DNA of 64,000 bases, from assembly GCF_042676245.1 (NCBI RefSeq), contig NZ_JBHTKA010000008.1:186001-250000 (forward strand), given 5' to 3'. Numbering within the stretch: position 1 is the first letter of the stretch; every line of letters starts with the position of its first letter. Of the stretch, positions 16,049 through 24,416 are shown piece by piece. A program made the translations under genes and the position numbers. Source of the DNA: Ohtaekwangia kribbensis. Its GTDB lineage: Bacteria > Bacteroidota > Bacteroidia > Cytophagales > Cyclobacteriaceae. Under the pieces are notes generated by a model. The model was not told where the DNA came from and made no database searches. It saw only the letters and a program-made list of their open reading frames with translations.

Positions 16049-16786
16049 TTAGGAGATTTTGAGATATTTAAGTAGCCACTCAGGAACAGATTCTTCGATA
16101 TATACCGTTCCATCTTTATCCTTCTCGGCAATTTTAACGGTTGTCTTTCCTGAGTTATCAAAAATATAGGCGCGGTAAGAAAGCTTCACGGCTTCATACA
16201 GATTATTCATTGTTCGCTCATATCGCTCGATAATCTTATTATAAGGTACATCATGACCTCCGGCAGCTACACGTCCCTCAACACGTTTCACGTTGATAAG
16301 CGGATCTTCTGTAGATACGAAATATAGATATACCTTATAGCCTTTGGCAATAGCTTTTCGAATAAGTTCAAGCTTGTCTGGATGAGAGAAAACTGTTTCC
16401 ATTGTAAATGAAATACCGTTTGATAAAAGATATTCCCTTATCAAATCCGACACAATCATTCCAATTAATGGTGAAGACTTTTCTGCTTTTAGTTTTAAAT
16501 ATCCATCTTTTAACACAACAAGATCAACGATTACCTTTGCATCATAAGGATCTTTAAACGTTGATATTTTCAGGTAATCGGAAATTAGCGAGGCCGGAGG
16601 AGATTCAATACCAAAAAGTCTAAGCTCAATATAGCCCTTGTCTTTAAATTCCTTTTCGATCTGATCGGAGTTGATAAATGGACCTGTGGGGATGACCTTC
16701 TGCTTTTCTTTAAACTCCTTAATAAGCTGAAAGATGGAAGATTTACCTGAGCCATTTGGGCCGGCAATAAGACGGAGCCGACTCAT
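16049..16786 (-). CDS. zeta-toxin-like P-loop kinase
   Basis: The 245-residue protein opens with a Walker A loop, LIAGPNGSGKSSIF, at residues 6-18. Then comes INSDQIEKEF, the position of the zeta-toxin Asp that contacts substrate, and SFTMETVFSHPDKLELIRKA, which matches the ETxxS segment of zeta and AAA-type kinases. LYFVSTEDPLINVKRVEGRV, then AAGGHDVPYNKIIERYERTM, holds the arginine and GGHxVP motif characteristic of this family. Zeta toxins phosphorylate UDP-N-acetyl sugars; this standalone branch has not been shown to do so. It overlaps the upstream small gene by four bases (ATGA), which suggests a coupled toxin-antitoxin pair. Confidence 0.85.
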   Translation of the reverse strand: MSRLRLIAGPNGSGKSSIFQLIKEFKEKQKVIPTGPFINSDQIEKEFKDKGYIELRLFGIESPPASLISDYLKISTFKDPYDAKVIVDLVVLKDGYLKLKAEKSSPLIGMIVSDLIREYLLSNGISFTMETVFSHPDKLELIRKAIAKGYKVYLYFVSTEDPLINVKRVEGRVAAGGHDVPYNKIIERYERTMNNLYEAVKLSYRAYIFDNSGKTTVKIAEKDKDGTVYIEESVPEWLLKYLKIS

Positions 16787-17040
16787 TTAAGTTTTAAAGA
16801 TCTTTTTTCCTTCTTTAAAACAACCCACTTGGATTTTATTGTGTGTCGTACAAGTTCAGAGTTGTTGGGCAATACTTCAACGATTTTTCCCTCTTTAGCA
16901 TAAAATGACGACAACCCTGCCTTTCTGCGCTTTTTCAGTTGCTCTTTGCCCGTCTCAGAAATTTTGGCAACGAGCGTGCGCTCCATTTCCAATGGATTAT
17001 GAGAATATTGGAAGTCGCTATTAGATTTCCTCTTGGCCAT
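16783..17040 (-). CDS. small basic protein coupled to the zeta-like gene, putative antitoxin
   Basis: Using the ATG at 17040 the protein has 85 residues (MAKRKSNSDFQYSHNPLEME). It carries a basic helix (GKEQLKKRRKAGLSSFYAKE) and a beta-like C-terminus (GKIVEVLPNNSELV, then KWVVLKKEKRSLKLK). It is unlike the epsilon antitoxin, but small partners of this kind often precede chromosomal zeta-like genes. Stop and the next start overlap as ATGA. Its role as antitoxin is inferred from position and size only. Confidence 0.65.
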   Translation of the reverse strand: MAKRKSNSDFQYSHNPLEMERTLVAKISETGKEQLKKRRKAGLSSFYAKEGKIVEVLPNNSELVRHTIKSKWVVLKKEKRSLKLK

Positions 17041-17162
17041 ATTCAAAAATAACCATTTTAACGTAGTTTAAAAAATTTCGTTCTGCGTTGATCGCACAGC
17101 ATTGTGTACAGCATTTTAGCTATAGTATCGATATCGTAATCATCAGTATATATATACTTTAA

Positions 17163-17861
17163 TTAGTCTTTAATAAGTCGCACATACATGCCGTGCGCTT
17201 TATATAGACCGCAGCGCATGATGGAATTGTTGGTGTTATGTATACCGCGTCCCCAAGCATCATTTGCCTGTTGATCGCGCTCGGTGGCGCTGGCCATATA
17301 GGTAAATTCATCAACGCCCGAAAAGCCTCCTTCTTTACTTCGATACCCACCGAGAAGCGCACAGAATCCGCTGGTAGTATCGCCACTACATTTCAATCGC
17401 TGGCCAGCCTCTGCTGTACCTACAAACTCCTCCAAGGCTATCCATTCATCATTGGTGGGCACATGCCACCCTTCCGGACTAAAACCGCGCGCATCGTTGA
17501 TGGCATACCAGTTATAGATACGTCCATATTTACCTCCCATGCCTGCATCATTTTTATAGTAACACCAAGCTGACTTTCCTTCCCGACCAGCTCGCTCCCA
17601 TTCTTCAGCCGATTTTGCATGTGGTATAGAATCGCCATTGCTGAAGGTGATGCCATCATAATTATGAACCATCCAAACCTGGTTGCCTATTTTAACTTCT
17701 GCTTTGCTATTGGCATGAAGACTATCATTTCCGTTTGAGGCGCCTCCACACGAACTGAATAGCAATGAAATAAAGAGTATTAAAACCGGTAGTATGGTTA
17801 GCTGACTATAATAACGTTGATGATCGTTCGTGCTATACCGGTCAGGGTTGATGGGTTTCAT
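17163..17861 (-). CDS. FISUMP-domain lipoprotein
   Basis: A hydrophobic helix ends in a lipobox-like LFSSCGG near residue 38, preceded by a long N-terminus (MKPINPDRYSTNDHQRYYSQ) that may mean the true start is internal. The rest is the Fibrobacter succinogenes major paralogous (FISUMP) domain: KIGNQVWMVHNYDGITFSNG, later YGRIYNWYAINDARGFSPEG, then WHVPTNDEWIALEEFVG and FCALLGGYRSKEGGFSG. It ends with the usual GMYVRLIKD. This domain is common on exported Bacteroidota proteins and its binding role is unknown. It would be anchored in the outer or inner membrane. The gene is single. Confidence 0.9.
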   Translation of the reverse strand: MKPINPDRYSTNDHQRYYSQLTILPVLILFISLLFSSCGGASNGNDSLHANSKAEVKIGNQVWMVHNYDGITFSNGDSIPHAKSAEEWERAGREGKSAWCYYKNDAGMGGKYGRIYNWYAINDARGFSPEGWHVPTNDEWIALEEFVGTAEAGQRLKCSGDTTSGFCALLGGYRSKEGGFSGVDEFTYMASATERDQQANDAWGRGIHNTNNSIMRCGLYKAHGMYVRLIKD

Positions 17862-17926
17862 GGGGATGATCGTTTAAGTTTTACCCCAATAACGTAACTA
17901 TCTATCCGGAGGATACAGCATTCATT

Positions 17927-18799
17927 TCACTCAGTAAACACAATGAAGAAATTGTAATCCCTAACATAGTATATGATACTGTTACCTTTAATGACCAGGT
18001 TTTGATCTTTGAGTAACTGCTTGATTGTAGCCAACGATTTTACCTGAACCGTAAATCCAAAAACACCTTCCCTTGCAGCCGACTTGAAGTTGGCGAGTAT
18101 ACTGGCACCGTCTCTTCTACTCACCACTATTAATTCGCTTGACCCGGCTTTTAGTACCTGTGCCCGAATACCCAAATATGTGGACGCACCTGTATGGACA
18201 AAACCGAGCTTCGTAAAATTTGATATATACTTTGCAGGATCTTCTGAAATCCACCAAACAGATTTCAACGACAGCGATTGATTGGCATGCGTTGTATATA
18301 CTTCACGCTCTTTCCAAGTCTTGTTTCTGTATTCGATATAGAACAAATCGTAACCTGAAGGTTCAACACTTAGCCACACAGGATTCTCATTTGATTTGAA
18401 CGGCACCGCGCATTGTTGAAGCGACAGCATTACAGAGTCTGCTGACTTTACGGATAGCGCAAGGCTGGTTCCTCCCGCCCTGTGCTTGAGAAAGTTTGAA
18501 TAGTAGTTGCCGATAGCGAATGAACTATCCAACGGTGTGATGAACTCAAGATATGTACCGTCTTGAAATTTTACGAAGAAGTTACTGATACCTTCATGCT
18601 CTCTGCCGTTTTTCACCGTAAACTTCAGGTGGTCGGAAAACAAAGTCTTTGCTTCATTCAGATCACGCACAACTATAGGAACATGATCTATACCTATAAT
18701 CAGCTTATGCAGATTCGCCTCTTCGCATAGCAGCTGCGACCAGGCTGCAAAGCCTGCGCTCAGGTGTATAAATACGGTTACAATGCCCTTTATAGTCAT
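17927..18799 (-). CDS. glyoxalase-like (VOC) protein, probably exported
   Basis: The ATG at 18799 gives MTIKGIVTVFIHLSAGFAAW with a signal-like N-terminus; the frame opens at 18817. After about residue 35 comes IGIDHVPIVVRDLNEAKTLF, the first beta-alpha-beta unit of the vicinal-oxygen-chelate fold. It is followed by SNFFVKFQDGTYLEFITPLD and a second half with VWWISEDPAKYISNFTKLGF. This pattern matches the Glyoxalase_3-like family. The metal His (HV) and Glu (LEF) are present in the first half. The substrate is unknown. Single gene at the left edge of the defence-like island. Confidence 0.8.
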   Translation of the reverse strand: MTIKGIVTVFIHLSAGFAAWSQLLCEEANLHKLIIGIDHVPIVVRDLNEAKTLFSDHLKFTVKNGREHEGISNFFVKFQDGTYLEFITPLDSSFAIGNYYSNFLKHRAGGTSLALSVKSADSVMLSLQQCAVPFKSNENPVWLSVEPSGYDLFYIEYRNKTWKEREVYTTHANQSLSLKSVWWISEDPAKYISNFTKLGFVHTGASTYLGIRAQVLKAGSSELIVVSRRDGASILANFKSAAREGVFGFTVQVKSLATIKQLLKDQNLVIKGNSIIYYVRDYNFFIVFTE

Positions 18800-18817
18800 G
18801 AGCCCAAGTACTAACAA

Positions 18818-19156
18818 AACTGCCGACTCACCAAAGAAACTTCTGATTTTAGAGCTGTTTTTCGAAAAGCAAGGTAAAGGCTAGGTATAGCGATCCTAAG
18901 GCCTTCCTTAACGCTTCCTATACCCCGTGATTATTTCATGCTATTGTGGCAGGGAACGGAATAAAATTTGAAGGCCAGTAATCTGTTGGGAGGCAAAATC
19001 TAGTTGTTCGGAAATTTATATCCGACATTCGGAAAATATAGGCCTTGTAGAGTTTGATCAACATTTACAAAGAAATATATTAGTTCTAATATTCACTTAA
19101 ACCCGACTGGGCTTCTCGGTTAGCATAAGTTTATAGCACTCTGAAAATACAGAATC
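18818..19156. other. 339-base gap at the island border
   Basis: No gene is supported. It holds the inverted repeat at 18884-18924 and a second small one around 19017-19034 (CGGAAA with TCCG, and TTCGGAAA repeated nearby). The promoter of the GHKL gene should be in the last 100 bases, but no clean TAnnTTTG is seen. Confidence 0.5.
18884..18924. repeat. imperfect long inverted repeat
   Basis: GGTATAG (18884-18890) pairs with CTATACC (18918-18924). Inside, CG pairs with CG, and TAAGG pairs with CCTTA. Together this makes a 41-base hairpin with small bulges. It lies between the VOC gene and the defence-like gene block. No T run follows, so it is not a normal terminator. Confidence 0.55.
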
Positions 19157-21124
19157 ATGGAGATAGATATTAAGGGGAAAATCAACGAGAAAAAGCTAGC
19201 TTACAACAACACCCTTCTTCCACTTTACGAGGCTATTATAAATTCTATTCAGGCAATTGAAGAAGGTAGTTCCACTAAACCTGGTATCGTGGATGTTGAC
19301 ATCATAAGGTTAAATCAGAAGGGTTTGGAACTAGATGGTCAAGAGCTTCTACCTGAAATTGTTGACTTTGTAGTACGCGATAATGGGATTGGCTTTACGG
19401 AAGCTAACTATGAGTCATTTAACTTCGCACATTCGACATACAAAAAGGGAGGTAAAGGCATAGGTCGCTTTACCTGGTTAAGAGCTTTTCAAGCTGCAGA
19501 AATTGAAAGCCGATTCTACGAGAATGATCAGTGGAATCTTCGAAAGTTCCGTTTCGAACCGACTAAAAAAGGCATCGAACAACACACGCTGGAAAAAGTC
19601 AACTCGACAACTGATAGATATACAATTGTAAAACTAAAAGGACTTAAAGACGATTACCGTAAGTGGTGCAATTCCAAAACTGAGGACATTGCCTTCAAAA
19701 TTATTGAACATGCATTTATATACTTTGTGGCTACGGATTGTGCTCGCATCCGTATTAATGATTTGGGGACAACAACAGTAGTGAACGATCTTTTTAATGT
19801 ATTTACCGGAGGCAAAGTAAAAAATAAAAATCTTCCAATACGCGACAATAAATTTACCCTACGCATTGTAAAACTCTATAGTAGTAAGATCGACAACAAA
19901 ATTCATTACTGCGCACATAATAGAGAAGTGATATCAGAAAAAATGTCAATAGACATTCCTGAACTCGACAATTTCTTAGTTGATAAAGACGGGAATTTTT
20001 CTATCGCTGTCTATGTGGAGGGAAAATACTTAGATGAAAATGTCAACGATGAGAGGACTTCTATAAACTTTTCGAAAAGCGATCTGGAATATTCAGGAGA
20101 AACCACTCAAGAGGAGCTTAGAAAAAAAATAACCGATCTTTTACATACTGAATTTGAAGATCAAATTACCAAGCTATCGGAAGTAAGAATAACTAAAGTC
20201 AAAGAGTTTGTTTCGCAACATCCTCGTTACAAGCAGCTCCTTAAGTATAAATCTGATAAACTTAAAAAGATTCCGTCTACATTATCAGAAGAAAAGATGG
20301 AGATTGAGGTTTTTAAAATTCAACAAGAGTTAGAACTCGATGTAAAAAAGGAAACTAACACAGTTTTAAAATTTATTGAAAACGAAGACGATATAGACGC
20401 TTTCAATGCACAGCACAAAGAACTTTACGCTAAAGTCGTAGAGGTTGGTAATGCAAAACTTTCTGAGTATGTAGTTCATAGAAAATTAGTACTTGATCTT
20501 TTTGAAAAACTCTTAAACAAGAAAGCCACTGAAAAAGCTGTCCATAGTTTAATATTCCCACTTCAAAAGCTTTCTGACGAGATTGGATTCGAGGACCATA
20601 ACCTATGGATGTTGGACGAAAAGTTATCGTATCATAAATATCTCGCGTCAGACAAATCGTTTAAAAAAATTAAACTCGCCAAGTCGGAATCTGCTGAGCG
20701 ACCAGACATAATAATATTTAACAAACCTTTCGCATTTACTAATGATGATAAGCCATATCATTCAATTGTTTTGATTGAATTTAAAAGGCCAATGCGAGAT
20801 GACTATACCGATCTGGAAAACCCAATTTTACAGATAAACCGATACGCTAGAGAAATAATTGAGGGTCACGCAAAAGACAAAAATGAGCGAGAATTTAATT
20901 TCAGAGAGAACACGCCTATCTACGCATATATAGTATGTGATCTCACTAAAAAATTAAAAGAATTCGCTGATGATGCTGGCTATAAAATTTTGCCAAATAG
21001 TGATGGGTATTTTTCTTTCAATGATAACTATAATATGTACATTGAAATAATTAGTTTTGATAAGGTCCTTAGAGATTCAAAGGAAAGAAATAGAATTCTG
21101 TTTGAGAAATTGAATCTTGCTTAA
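19157..21124 (+). CDS. GHKL ATPase fused to a PD-(D/E)XK-like nuclease domain
   Basis: The 655 residues open with a GHKL ATP-binding domain: N-box YEAIINSIQAIEE (residues 24-36), G1 motif VRDNGIGF near 75-82, and G2 motif KKGGKGIGRFTWLRAF. A middle part like a transducer domain follows, then a charged helical stretch (SEVRITKVKEFVSQHPRYKQ, later EKMEIEVFKIQQELELDVKK). The last third has RPDIIIFNKPFAF, then HSIVLIEFKRPMRDDYTD and QINRYAREI. The spacing D...ExK is that of PD-(D/E)XK nucleases (about residues 515-542). ATP-driven nuclease is inferred. Neighbours are broken defence-type genes, so an anti-phage role is likely but unproved. Confidence 0.85.
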   Translation: MEIDIKGKINEKKLAYNNTLLPLYEAIINSIQAIEEGSSTKPGIVDVDIIRLNQKGLELDGQELLPEIVDFVVRDNGIGFTEANYESFNFAHSTYKKGGKGIGRFTWLRAFQAAEIESRFYENDQWNLRKFRFEPTKKGIEQHTLEKVNSTTDRYTIVKLKGLKDDYRKWCNSKTEDIAFKIIEHAFIYFVATDCARIRINDLGTTTVVNDLFNVFTGGKVKNKNLPIRDNKFTLRIVKLYSSKIDNKIHYCAHNREVISEKMSIDIPELDNFLVDKDGNFSIAVYVEGKYLDENVNDERTSINFSKSDLEYSGETTQEELRKKITDLLHTEFEDQITKLSEVRITKVKEFVSQHPRYKQLLKYKSDKLKKIPSTLSEEKMEIEVFKIQQELELDVKKETNTVLKFIENEDDIDAFNAQHKELYAKVVEVGNAKLSEYVVHRKLVLDLFEKLLNKKATEKAVHSLIFPLQKLSDEIGFEDHNLWMLDEKLSYHKYLASDKSFKKIKLAKSESAERPDIIIFNKPFAFTNDDKPYHSIVLIEFKRPMRDDYTDLENPILQINRYAREIIEGHAKDKNEREFNFRENTPIYAYIVCDLTKKLKEFADDAGYKILPNSDGYFSFNDNYNMYIEIISFDKVLRDSKERNRILFEKLNLA

Positions 21125-21195
21125 GTAGCCATTTCGTTTTTTATAAAACGAAATACGTCAAACCTCTAAGATTGGTTTAGCAAATCATAATAAAT

Positions 21196-21570
21196 ATGAA
21201 CTTTACTCCAGAGCAACAAACTATATTTAGATTTGTTCAGCAAGGTAATGGAATTGGGATCATAGACGCTGTAGCCGGAGCAGGAAAAACAACTACTATC
21301 ATGGAATGTGCTCGTCACATTCCAATGTCCACAGCTAACGTTTTATTTTGTGCTTTCAACAAAAGCATCGCAAAGGAAATTGCAGGGAAGTTAGCCGAAA
21401 GAGGACTTTCTAATGTAACGGTTAAAACTATCCATGCTTTTCTCATTGCTTGTAGTTATACATTCAATTTACGAATTTGTAAACAAGATCTTCAACGAAG
21501 GGTTGACAATTTACTAATATCATTCTCTTTATGTTTAAGAAATCTTTTATCATCGAAACCTGATAAATAA
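21196..21570 (+). pseudogene. truncated UvrD/Rep-type helicase
   Basis: The N-terminus has the Q motif (MNFTPEQQTIFRF), Walker A IDAVAGAGKTTTI at residues 22-34, motif Ia (FNKSIAKEIAGKL) and motif Ib (VKTIHAFL), all of superfamily 1A. After about residue 90 family similarity stops (YTFNLRICKQDLQRRVDN), and the frame ends at 124. Walker B and motifs III to VI, some 400 residues, are absent here and I see no continuation in other frames. It follows the GHKL-nuclease gene by about 70 bases on the same strand and was probably its partner. It is inactive as it stands. Confidence 0.8.
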
Positions 21571-21705
21571 TAGTTCTAGAAACCACTAGGTACTAACGCC
21601 CTCTTTCGTCTGCATGTTGCTTTGTAAAGATTTGAAGCGCAGAACAGCAAAGTAATATGTCAAAAAAGAAATTTTCCTCGACTCAAAATCTGTAGGCATC
21701 GGAAT

Positions 21706-22445
21706 ATGAAAAACGAACTAAAGTGGAAGACAATCTCAGGGGTTTTACTGTTCATCTGCTCCTTATTTCTTGCCGTCTATCTCTTTTCGTTGCCTGCAAG
21801 GTCAACTACTTGGGATCTTCATGAAAAAGGTGCAGTTGGAGATGCCATTAATGGCATGACAGCTCCAATTATTGCAATAGTCGGGGCAATTTTAGTCTAC
21901 GTATCTTTTCAAGAGCAAGTGAAAGCGAACAAGCTTCAGTTTAATGCTATAAATCAACAAGCGGAAATAGAAATAGTTTACAAGTTATATTCCGAGCTCA
22001 AGGAAGACTTTAAGGAAATTCAAGGCGTGTATGGAAATAGACACCAACAGCCAGCAATTTTAGATTCATTCATGCAGCAGGTAATTGCGGATGCGTCACA
22101 ACATTCGTTTTATAATGATTTACATATTTTCATCAAATATTTAAACGATCAGTTTGTGTTTCTTGCTTCCAGGTTAATGGTAAACTCTATCCTCTCCAAT
22201 GACGAGAAAATGACTCTTATTGAAAAATTACAACGACTTTATGGGCTTTATTTCCGCGGATATTACTTGAACATCAAACAATCCATTTACCAATCGCAAT
22301 TATCGAGAGAGTTTAAGAGTGATATATTGAATTAGTAACAAGCTCACTGAACAATCTCGATCAATACTATCATTTTTTGCTTGACGAAAAGCAAAAAGAG
22401 GTGATGAAATTTGCTGAAAAACAGAAAAAGAAACGAAAGAAATGA
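21706..22445 (+). pseudogene. putative phage abortive infection (putAbiC-like) membrane protein, frameshifted
   Basis: The first frame (21706-22335, 209 residues) has a helix (ISGVLLFICSLFLAVYLF), then the family hallmark AVGDAINGMTAPIIAIVGAI with a second helix, VSFQEQVKANKLQFNAINQQ and a long helical domain. The frame stops at 22333-22335 after KSDILN. A second frame continues as YIELVTSSLNNLDQYYHFLL, then DEKQKEVMKFAEKQKKKRKK and a stop at 22443-22445. One lost base near 22321-22327 joins them into a protein of about 245 residues. This matches the putative phage abortive infection family. Broken now, unless the shift is programmed or a sequencing error. Confidence 0.75.
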
Positions 22446-22465
22446 TGGCAGCGTATATGTGAACC

Positions 22466-22801
22466 TTAGTCCCGGCTGAGTTCTTTCCTACTTTTTAATT
22501 CTAGCACAAGTTCTAAATATACACTTAGAGCGAGTTTCGTTACAGTTTCTTCATTAGGTTGGAAGTACGTGCTATACTTTTCAAGTAAAGCGAAATAGAA
22601 ATCATAGGTTACGTTCTCTTCATCATCAAAGCCTATATAGGTTAGAACCAGCGAACTGAAGTCTGAATGATAGAAAGAATCATCAAGGCCAACCTCGCGC
22701 AAGCCGTTAAAGAATCTATAACTCTTAAGCTCTTGTTTGAGGAGTTGAAGAATGAGTTCCTTTTGATAAGGCAGTTCTGATGGGCAACATTTAGTCGTCA
22801 T
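22466..22801 (-). CDS. unknown small protein, divergent module copy 2
   Basis: The 111-residue protein is homologous to the one at 8852-9175. Shared stretches are LILQLLKQELKSYRFFNGLR, then EVGLDDSFYHSDFSSLVLTY, IGFDDEENVTYDFYFALLEK and the final ALSVYLELVLEL. It is acidic and helical, without a catalytic motif. It is divergent from the HTH at 22965 with 163 bases between the starts, as in copy 1 (157 bases). It lies immediately downstream, convergent, of the broken abortive-infection gene. Function unknown. Confidence 0.75.
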   Translation of the reverse strand: MTTKCCPSELPYQKELILQLLKQELKSYRFFNGLREVGLDDSFYHSDFSSLVLTYIGFDDEENVTYDFYFALLEKYSTYFQPNEETVTKLALSVYLELVLELKSRKELSRD

Positions 22802-22964
22802 AAAATATTTTTAGATGCTTTACTGTCATAAATATAACATCAATAAGCATATAAATAACAATAAATGACATTAATAATACTTTAATGATAATAATATGCG
22901 CTTAAAACACATTTAAAGCACTAATTTTCAAACACTTAGTTTTGTTCGAAACGTTTAAGAAACT
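22802..22964. promoter_or_regulatory. AT-rich control region between divergent module genes
   Basis: This 163-base spacer is very AT-rich, with repeated words such as TTAATAAT, TTTAATGATAATAATATGC and CATATAAATAAC. They resemble but do not copy the TAATGCAT set at 8787-8815. It must hold both promoters and likely the operators of the HTH at 22965. Confidence 0.4.
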
Positions 22965-23177
22965 ATGAGCAAAACAGCAAGTCCTGAATATAACCGGCTC
23001 AAGGTCGTACTGGCAGAAAAGAAAAAGACCAATAAAGAGCTCGCAGATTATTTGAATGTTCAACCCGGCACAGTATCACGCTGGTGCACTAATGATAGCC
23101 AGCCAAGCATTGCTACACTATTTGAAATTGCCAAATACCTGGATGTAAAAGTATCTTCGCTGTTGATTGAACAATAA
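22965..23177 (+). CDS. Xre/Cro-type HTH regulator, divergent module copy 2
   Basis: The 70 residues form one HTH_3 domain (YNRLKVVLAEKKKTNKELAD, then YLNVQPGTVSRWCTNDSQPS and YLDVKVSSLLIEQ). It shares about half its residues with the HTH at 8485-8694, including the recognition helix core SRWCxND. The arrangement with the second family is the same but turned around. This makes the pair a recurrent unit and not a chance neighbourhood. Confidence 0.85.
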   Translation: MSKTASPEYNRLKVVLAEKKKTNKELADYLNVQPGTVSRWCTNDSQPSIATLFEIAKYLDVKVSSLLIEQ

Positions 23178-23266
23178 AGAATTGAAGCGTTGGAATTTAT
23201 CACACCCTTCACATAATATGTATAGTATAAAAATTACTGTCATTAAACACAGATGTAATTACTACT

Positions 23267-23388
23267 ATGCCTGAATCTCCCGATAGTTACGAGCAACATT
23301 CAAACCTCCCCAGCGGGTACTGGACTGGGTTCAATATCTATACAATAGCAAAGAGCGAAACGAAATGTTGCCTATTTTTTTATCCTAG
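23267..23388 (+). pseudogene. broken partial duplicate of the gene at 23877
   Basis: From the ATG at 23267 the DNA is nearly identical to the start of 23877-24341: CTCCCGATAGTTACGAGCAA and CCCCAGCGGGTACTGGACTG are shared. One lost base after TTCAATATCTAT shifts the frame; adding it back restores NSKERNEMLP and then a stop. The rest of the gene is missing. Further on, a separate short frame before 23475 (ELQSRDAESNDIVFYAKKN) looks like the end of another lost gene. Confidence 0.8.
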
Positions 23389-23474
23389 GAAGCAAACTTC
23401 ATAAAGAATTACAATCCAGAGATGCGGAGAGCAACGATATAGTCTTTTATGCAAAAAAGAATTAACTACGCAAA

Positions 23475-23852
23475 ATGGATAAACCGCAAAGTTCAGATAT
23501 CATTTTTTATAGTTCCCCTCAAGGTAACGTGCGCATTGAAGTGCTTTATGCCGGAGAAACTTTCTGGCTTTCCCAGAAGAGAATGGCTGAACTCTTCGGG
23601 GTTGAAGTTCCGGCCGTAAGCAAACACTTAAAAAATATTTTTGATAGTAGTGAACTGCGTGAAGATTCAGTTGTTTCCAAAATGGAAATAACTGCTGCAG
23701 ATGGCAAGAATTATCTTACTGCGCTGTACAATCTCGATGCCATCATCGCGGTAGGTTATCGGGTTAACAGCCTGCAGGCAACGCAATTCCGTATCTGGGC
23801 TACTAAAATTCTGCGGGAGTTTATCTCACAAATGAAGTCTGTTATTTTTTAA
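23475..23852 (+). pseudogene. RhuM family protein, N-terminal fragment
   Basis: The 125 residues match the start of RhuM (virulence-associated, Fic-linked family): IIFYSSPQGNVRIEVLYAGE, then TFWLSQKRMAELFGVEVPAV, SKHLKNIFDSSEL and YNLDAIIAVGYRVNSLQATQ, FRIWATKILREFI. Intact RhuM proteins are about 330 residues; here the frame stops just after the first domain. It is flanked by the broken duplicate and the intact copy of the gene at 23877, so it seems to have been inserted or trapped in a duplication. RhuM proteins commonly lie in mobile islands. Probably inactive. Confidence 0.8.
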
Positions 23853-23876
23853 AACCAGTTAAACGAAAGAGCATCG

Positions 23877-24341
23877 ATGCGCGAGTCTCCCGATAGTTAC
23901 GAGCAACATCCACACCTCCCCAGCGGGTACTGGACTGGCTTCTACGTTTATTACCATAGCCAAGAGCGACATGAAATGCTGCTGATGCTTGACTTTATAA
24001 ACGGTAACATCTCAGGCAACGGACATGATGACGTTGGCGCTTTCACCTTCGAAGGTCACTATGATCTTACCTCCATGACTTGTCGTTTTATGAAACACTA
24101 TAGCACGCATCAAATCGATTACCATGGACAGATCGATGAAAATGGTATATGGGGCAAATGGTATTACGTTTACTATCCCGGCATGGGCATTGATGAAGCT
24201 GCATTCAATAAACTCATATCTGAATTCAGACAGCAGTTCTCCGGAGGCTTTCACATCTGGCCACGCAATAAAGAATTCTCTGCCCACGAAATGGCAGTCA
24301 GAAAATTGAAGGAAGAAGAAGTGATAAAACTGGTGGAGTGA
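23877..24341 (+). CDS. unrecognised protein, probably beta-rich
   Basis: The 154 residues begin MRESPDSYEQHPHLPSGYWT, the same start as the broken copy at 23267. The middle alternates strands with Gly, Tyr and Trp: GFYVYYHSQERHEMLLMLDF, then INGNISGNGHDDVGAFTFEG, HYDLTSMTCRFMKHYSTHQI and IDENGIWGKWYYVYYPG. This looks like a small beta barrel or sandwich. The end is helical and charged. No signal peptide. It is the intact member of a local duplication with RhuM remains between the copies. I do not recognise a family. Confidence 0.65.
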   Translation: MRESPDSYEQHPHLPSGYWTGFYVYYHSQERHEMLLMLDFINGNISGNGHDDVGAFTFEGHYDLTSMTCRFMKHYSTHQIDYHGQIDENGIWGKWYYVYYPGMGIDEAAFNKLISEFRQQFSGGFHIWPRNKEFSAHEMAVRKLKEEEVIKLVE

Positions 24342-24416
24342 CTAATATAGTCGTATGAGCAAAACCGTGAGCGTCAATATAACAAACCGGTAAAGCAACT
24401 ATAATTATCTGATGCC

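Noticed and set aside
17145..17158. AGTATATATATACT palindrome, similar to AGTATATATACT near 8414
   Set aside because: Pure TA alternation is common in this window, so the match is probably chance.
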